Assembly (NCBI GenBank): GCA_963743035.1
Contig: CAVUOB010000012.1
Span: forward strand, 1 to 64,000
Direction: 5' to 3'
Origin: PALSA-911 sp963743035
GTDB lineage: Bacteria > Pseudomonadota > Alphaproteobacteria > Acetobacterales > Acetobacteraceae
DNA: 64,000 nucleotides
Every line of letters begins with the position of its first letter. Within the stretch, counting starts at the first letter, position 1. Position numbers and translations under genes: made by a program. Of the stretch, positions 60,569 through 64,000 are shown in pieces. Under the pieces are notes generated by a model, which was not told the DNA's origin, searched no databases, and saw nothing but the letters and a program-made list of their open reading frames with translations.

Positions 60569-61705
60569 ATGAAACGGCTGGAATGCCTGGACGGGCTGCG
60601 CGGCCTGCTCGCCGTCTATGTCATGGTTTCGCACATGGCGTCGTTCGCCGCCATGCCCGGATGGCTGACCCGGGCGCTGTCCCATGGCGGGGCGGCGGTC
60701 GATGTCTTCTTCATCCTCAGCGGCATGGTGATCCTGCGGTCGTTCGATGCCTATGCCCATCGGCCCGCGCCGTTCCTGGCCACCCGGGCGTTTCGCATCC
60801 TGCCGGTATTCCTGGTGGTGTTCGCGGTCGCGGTGATGATCCAGAACCTGCAGGTGAACCTGGCCGGGATGCCCTGGATCGGGCCGGAGAGCCTGGCCTA
60901 CCGGATGTGGGCGGACAACGAGCCGCAAGACTGGACGATCAGCATCGCGGCGCATCTGGCGATGATCCACGGCCTGTTTCCGGACGGCATCCTGCCCTAT
61001 GTCTGGCTCGATTTCCTCGGCGCCGCCTGGAGCCTGTCCACCGAATGGCAGTTCTATGTCCTGGCGGTATGGCTCGCCCGGCACGATGGCGAGTGGCGGA
61101 TGGCGTCGGCCCTTCTGGCGCTGTCGGCGCTCGCCGTCCTGTGGCAGCACGCGGCGCCCGCGGAATGGCTGTTCAGCCGGGCGTTCCTGCCCAACAAGGC
61201 GCATTTCTTCGCCCTCGGCATCGCCAGCGCGGCGCTGGCGCGCGACGGCGATCTGCGCCGCTTCCTGGCGATCCTGGCGGGCGTGCTGGCGGTATGCGTG
61301 ATGGCCGACGGCAATGCCGGCAAGATCGCTGCGCCGCTGACCTGGATGCTCTGCCTCGCCACCGAGCTGCGCCCGGTCGGGCCGTTGTCGCGGCTCTCCG
61401 CCTGGCTGCGCGCGCGGCCGGTGCTGTGGCTGGGGTCGGTGTCCTATTGCGTCTACCTGGTCAACGAGCCGGTGCAGAAGCTGCTCGGCTGGGCGCTGGC
61501 GCGGGGCGCGGCGGGAGATGCGGTGCTGTTCACCGCGCTGTGGCTGCCCCTGGCCGTGGCGCTGCCGCTCGGCGCCGCCTGGGGGTTGCACCGGACGGTC
61601 GAGCAGCCGGCGATCCGATGGGGCCAACGGATTGTAAAGACCCTGGTTTCGCGCGCGCCTGCCCTCAATTCGCCATCACCGCGCCCTATATCTCCGGGTG
61701 CCTGA
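60569..61705 (+). CDS. acyltransferase 3 family membrane protein
   Basis: Predicted integral-membrane O-acyltransferase (OafA/YrhL type) acting on surface sugars or similar acceptors. It starts RLECLDGLRGLLAVYVMVSHM, has FFILSGMVILRSF, FRILPVF, and SLSTEWQFYVLAVWL, with about ten helices and the conserved catalytic-type His in the first helix region. 378 residues, a bit short but complete. No polysaccharide cluster is next to it, so the acceptor is unknown. Confidence 0.85.
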   Translation: MKRLECLDGLRGLLAVYVMVSHMASFAAMPGWLTRALSHGGAAVDVFFILSGMVILRSFDAYAHRPAPFLATRAFRILPVFLVVFAVAVMIQNLQVNLAGMPWIGPESLAYRMWADNEPQDWTISIAAHLAMIHGLFPDGILPYVWLDFLGAAWSLSTEWQFYVLAVWLARHDGEWRMASALLALSALAVLWQHAAPAEWLFSRAFLPNKAHFFALGIASAALARDGDLRRFLAILAGVLAVCVMADGNAGKIAAPLTWMLCLATELRPVGPLSRLSAWLRARPVLWLGSVSYCVYLVNEPVQKLLGWALARGAAGDAVLFTALWLPLAVALPLGAAWGLHRTVEQPAIRWGQRIVKTLVSRAPALNSPSPRPISPGA

Positions 61706-61767
61706 CGCGCGGCGATACCACGGCCGCTCGCGTGAAGTTGTGATCGCCGAGGCCAGGAGTTGCCGCC

Positions 61768-62428
61768 ATGCGTCCCATTCGTCTCGTCATTCCCGCGCTC
61801 GCCGGTCCGCTGGCACTGGCCGCCTGCGCCGTGGCGCCGCCTGCCGGTCCCGGCGTCATGGCGCTGCCCGGCGAGGGCAAGAGCTTCGAGGCGTTCCAGC
61901 AGGACGATTTCGCCTGCCGGAACTACGCCTTTCAGATGAGCGGCGGCCAGCAACAGGCCAACGCCGGCACCGAGAGCGCGGTGGGCAGCGCGGTGGTCGG
62001 CACCGCGGTCGGTGCGGCGGCCGGCGCGGCGATCGGGTCGCTGGCCGGGCAGGTGGGCGCGGGGGCGGCGATCGGCGGGGCGACCGGCCTGCTGGTGGGC
62101 AGCGCCGCCGGCGCCGGCAATGCCCAGTACCTCCGCCGCCGGCCAGCAGCAGCAATACGACGTGTCCTATACCCAGTGCATGTATTCCAAGGGCAACTCG
62201 GTCCAGTCGGCGCCGCCCGGCGCCGCCTATGCCGGCGGCTACCCCGTCTATGGCGGCTACCCGGCCTATGGCGGCTATTACGGGTCCGGCGTCTACGGAT
62301 ACGGGCCCAGCGTCATCATCGGCGGCGGAGGATGGGGCTGGGGCGGTTACCGCGGCTACGGATATGGCTACCGTGGATACGGATATGGCGGCTACCGCGG
62401 AGGATGGGGCGGCGGCTGGCACCACTGA
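61768..62428 (+). CDS. glycine-zipper lipoprotein with Tyr/Gly-rich tail, one-base frame break
   Basis: A lipoprotein signal ending LAAC is followed by FEAFQQDDFACRNYAF, then a glycine zipper (GSAVVGTAVGAAAGAAIGS and repeats to GAGNAQY, about residues 70-115). Near 62129 one extra C shifts the frame; the next frame continues SAAGQQQQYDVSYTQCMYSKGN and a repetitive GYPVYGGYPAYGGYYG/GYRGYGYGYRGYG tail to the stop at 62428. The total is about 219 residues, as in YMGG-type glycine-zipper proteins. Probably outer-membrane associated; function unknown. Confidence 0.78.
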
Positions 62429-62472
62429 ACGCCCAGTTATCCATGGCACCCATTATTGAGCCGGGGGGCCGG

Positions 62473-63162
62473 TCAGCCCCGGCGGATGAACCGCCAGTAC
62501 AGCGGCTGCCGGCCGGCCCGCAGCGCCTTCGCCTCGTAGCGGGTCGGCGGCCAGTCCTCGGGCCGTTGCGCGACCGGCGCGATGACGTCGAAGCTGTCCT
62601 GGCGCCCCATCACCTCGCTCACCCAGGCCTGATAGGTCGGATCGTCGCTCGCCACCCGCCATTCCGCGCCCGGCTTGAGCGCCCGCGCGAGTTCGCCGAT
62701 CTGCCCGGGATGGACGAAGCGGCGTTTGGCATGGCGTGCCTTCGGCCAGGGATCGGGAAACAACAGGAACAGGCGGTCCAGGCAGGCATCCGGCAGCATC
62801 CGCAGCAGGATGCGCGCGTCCTGCGTCCACAGGCGCAGATTGGCCGGCAGCGCGGCCTCCGCCTCGCCGCCTTCCGGCACCAGCCGCGCCAGCAAGGAAC
62901 AGATGCCGTTCTCGAACACCTCGCAGGCGATCAGCCCGGCCTGCGGATGCGCGGCGGCCTGAGCCACCGCGTGCTCGCCGCCGCCGAAGCCGATCTCCAG
63001 CCACAGCTCGGACAGCCCGGGGAAGGCCGCCGCCGGCGTGCCGGCCAGGGCCGGATCGAACGCCAGGCGGGGGAGCGTCACATCCAGCAGCACCTGCTGC
63101 CTGGGGCGGAGAGTGTGTCCGCGGGCGCGGCCGTAGAGCCGGTCGGGGGGAGGCTTAAGCAA
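62473..63162 (-). CDS. trmB: tRNA (guanine-N7-)-methyltransferase
   Basis: Methylates G46 of tRNA. The 229-residue protein has RLYGRARGHTLRPRQQVLL, the SAM-binding LEIGFGGGEHAVAQAAAHP, LFLLFPDPWPKARHAKRRFV and the C-terminal TRYEAKALRAGRQPLYW. TTG 63162 is the likely start, only just outside the palindromic repeat that begins at 63158, so the repeat forms its upstream region and ribosome site. It follows metK on the same strand, a common order. Confidence 0.9.
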   Translation of the reverse strand: MLKPPPDRLYGRARGHTLRPRQQVLLDVTLPRLAFDPALAGTPAAAFPGLSELWLEIGFGGGEHAVAQAAAHPQAGLIACEVFENGICSLLARLVPEGGEAEAALPANLRLWTQDARILLRMLPDACLDRLFLLFPDPWPKARHAKRRFVHPGQIGELARALKPGAEWRVASDDPTYQAWVSEVMGRQDSFDVIAPVAQRPEDWPPTRYEAKALRAGRQPLYWRFIRRG

Positions 63163-63358
63163 GGCCAGGGGCTCCGCCCCTGGACCCCGCCAAAGGGCTA
63201 GCCCTTTGGAAACCCTATGACTGTTTTCTGGATGGAGGGGGCGACCATAATAATGCCGCAGCACAGGCTTCGCCCGCCCCCTTCATCCAGAAAACAACCG
63301 GGTGTCCAGAGGCTCCGCCTCTGGCGGGGGTCGAGGGGGCGGAGCCCCTCGCCTTGCT
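63158..63358. repeat. compound palindromic repeat, full copy C
   Basis: Hairpins CCAGGGGCTCCGCCCCTGG and CAAAGGGCTAGCCCTTTG are followed by a 21-base-pair stem (63223-63243 with 63275-63295, one mismatch) and CCAGAGGCTCCGCCTCTGG plus GAGGGGGCGGAGCCCCTC-type hairpins. Both flanks are nearly identical to copy A, including AACCGGGTGTCCAGAGG right of the stem, whereas the stem sequence differs. It lies between metK and trmB, both leftward, so it sits inside a possible operon rather than at convergent ends. Confidence 0.85.
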
Positions 63359-63364
63359 GCAAAC

Positions 63365-64000
63365 CTACCGCCCGAACGCGGATTTCAGGCTGGGGACCAG
63401 GTCGGTCTTTTCCCAGGTGAAGGTGCCCTTGTCCAAATCCGGCTCGCGGCCGAAATGGCCGTAGGCGGAGGTGGGCACATAGATCGGCCGGTTCAGCTGC
63501 AGATGCTCGCGAATGCCGCGCGGCGACAGGTTCACCAGCTCGCGCAACGTCGCTTCCAGCCGTGCCTCGTCCACGTCCGCGCCGGTGCCGTGCAGGTCCA
63601 CGTAGACCGACAGCGGGTGCGAGACGCCGATGGCGTAGCTGATCTGGATGGTGCAGCGCTCCGCCAGCTCCGCCGCCACCACGTTCTTGGCGAGGTAGCG
63701 GCACACATAGGCCGCCGAGCGGTCCACCTTGGTCGGGTCCTTGCCGCTGAACGCGCCGCCGCCATGCGGCGCCGCGCCGCCATAGGTGTCGACGATGATC
63801 TTGCGCCCGGTCAGGCCGCAATCGCCGTCCGGGCCGCCGATGACGAAGGTGCCGGTCGGGTTGACGTAGAACTCGCGCTCCTGCGGCATCCAGCCCTTCG
63901 GCAGGCTGCTCTCCACCAGCGGCCATAGCATCTTCTTGATCTGCGCCTGCTCCATACCCTGCACATGCTGGGTGGACACCACAATCGAGGTCGCGCCGAC
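63365..64000 (-). CDS. metK: S-adenosylmethionine synthase, 5' part beyond the window
   Basis: Makes S-adenosylmethionine from methionine and ATP. The C-terminal 211 residues are visible: VSTQHVQGMEQAQIKKML, FVIGGPDGDCGLTGRKIIVDTYGG, APHGGGAFSGKDPTKVDRSAAYV and the end TWEKTDLVPSLKSAFG. The GGGAFSGKD phosphate-binding motif and the KVDRSAAY segment are intact. The gene continues past base 64000. It lies upstream of trmB, whose methylation uses its product. Confidence 0.95.
   Translation of the reverse strand, partial: VGATSIVVSTQHVQGMEQAQIKKMLWPLVESSLPKGWMPQEREFYVNPTGTFVIGGPDGDCGLTGRKIIVDTYGGAAPHGGGAFSGKDPTKVDRSAAYVCRYLAKNVVAAELAERCTIQISYAIGVSHPLSVYVDLHGTGADVDEARLEATLRELVNLSPRGIREHLQLNRPIYVPTSAYGHFGREPDLDKGTFTWEKTDLVPSLKSAFGR

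Overview
The window is a high-GC (roughly two-thirds G+C) piece of an alphaproteobacterial chromosome. Gene content and order (rimP-nusA-ylxR-infB-rbfA, truB-rpsO-pnp, GlnRS-type gltX, DUF3126, PCuAC/Sco copper genes, class II DAHP synthase) and the dense intergenic hairpin repeats point to the Rhodospirillales, most likely Acetobacteraceae. No rRNA, tRNA, CRISPR array, insertion sequence or phage structural gene was seen.

Layout. 1-13.7 kb: a nitrogen-scavenging island. A divergent cyanase (cynS, cut by the window edge) faces allophanate hydrolase (atzF), a complete peptide/nickel-type ABC importer, atzG-atzE-atzH, a two-subunit molybdenum hydroxylase and a glutathione transferase. Together they could import a ureide, biuret-like or N-heterocyclic compound and take it through carboxybiuret and allophanate to ammonia and CO2. 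13.8-14.8 kb: two unknown exported or membrane proteins. 15.0-19.9 kb: galU-pgm, MAPEG, accA, an XRE regulator and DUF3126. 20.1-21.0 kb: a small HTH/DUF6362 pair. 21.0-25.5 kb: a leftward copper operon (PCuAC, Sco, CopD-cytochrome c fusion, CopC, a beta-barrel, a DUF2946-like protein), next to ctaA, which fits cytochrome oxidase assembly. 26.9-31.4 kb: an orphan histidine kinase coupled to tldD, then a beta-propeller protein. 31.6-35.8 kb: argF-argD, recX and a NiCoT transporter. 35.8-40.5 kb: pncB, a NadE homologue, a 124-residue unknown and a GltX homologue; the last two enzymes have lost hallmark catalytic residues. 40.5-45.7 kb: aroG (class II), gor, udh and an amidase. 45.9-51.3 kb: a nitronate-monooxygenase-family gene, pnp, rpsO and truB, all broken by many single-base shifts. 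51.7-54.1 kb: a YfiR-YfiN-YfiB c-di-GMP module placed between truB and rbfA. 54.2-60.4 kb: the rbfA-infB-ylxR/L7Ae-nusA-rimP operon with a terminator hairpin in its leader. 60.6-64.0 kb: an acyltransferase, a glycine-zipper lipoprotein, trmB and the 3' part of metK.

Two features run across the window. First, compound palindromic repeats of about 200 bp at about 31.4, 45.7 and 63.2 kb (plus a partial copy at 13.7 kb) keep their flanking hairpins, while the long central stem differs in sequence yet stays self-complementary. Second, single-base frame breaks occur in atzG, the XRE gene, argD, an amidase and the glycine-zipper gene, and in great density from 45.9 to 51.3 kb. Because these include essential genes, most are probably sequencing or assembly errors, so the affected genes are annotated at full extent.
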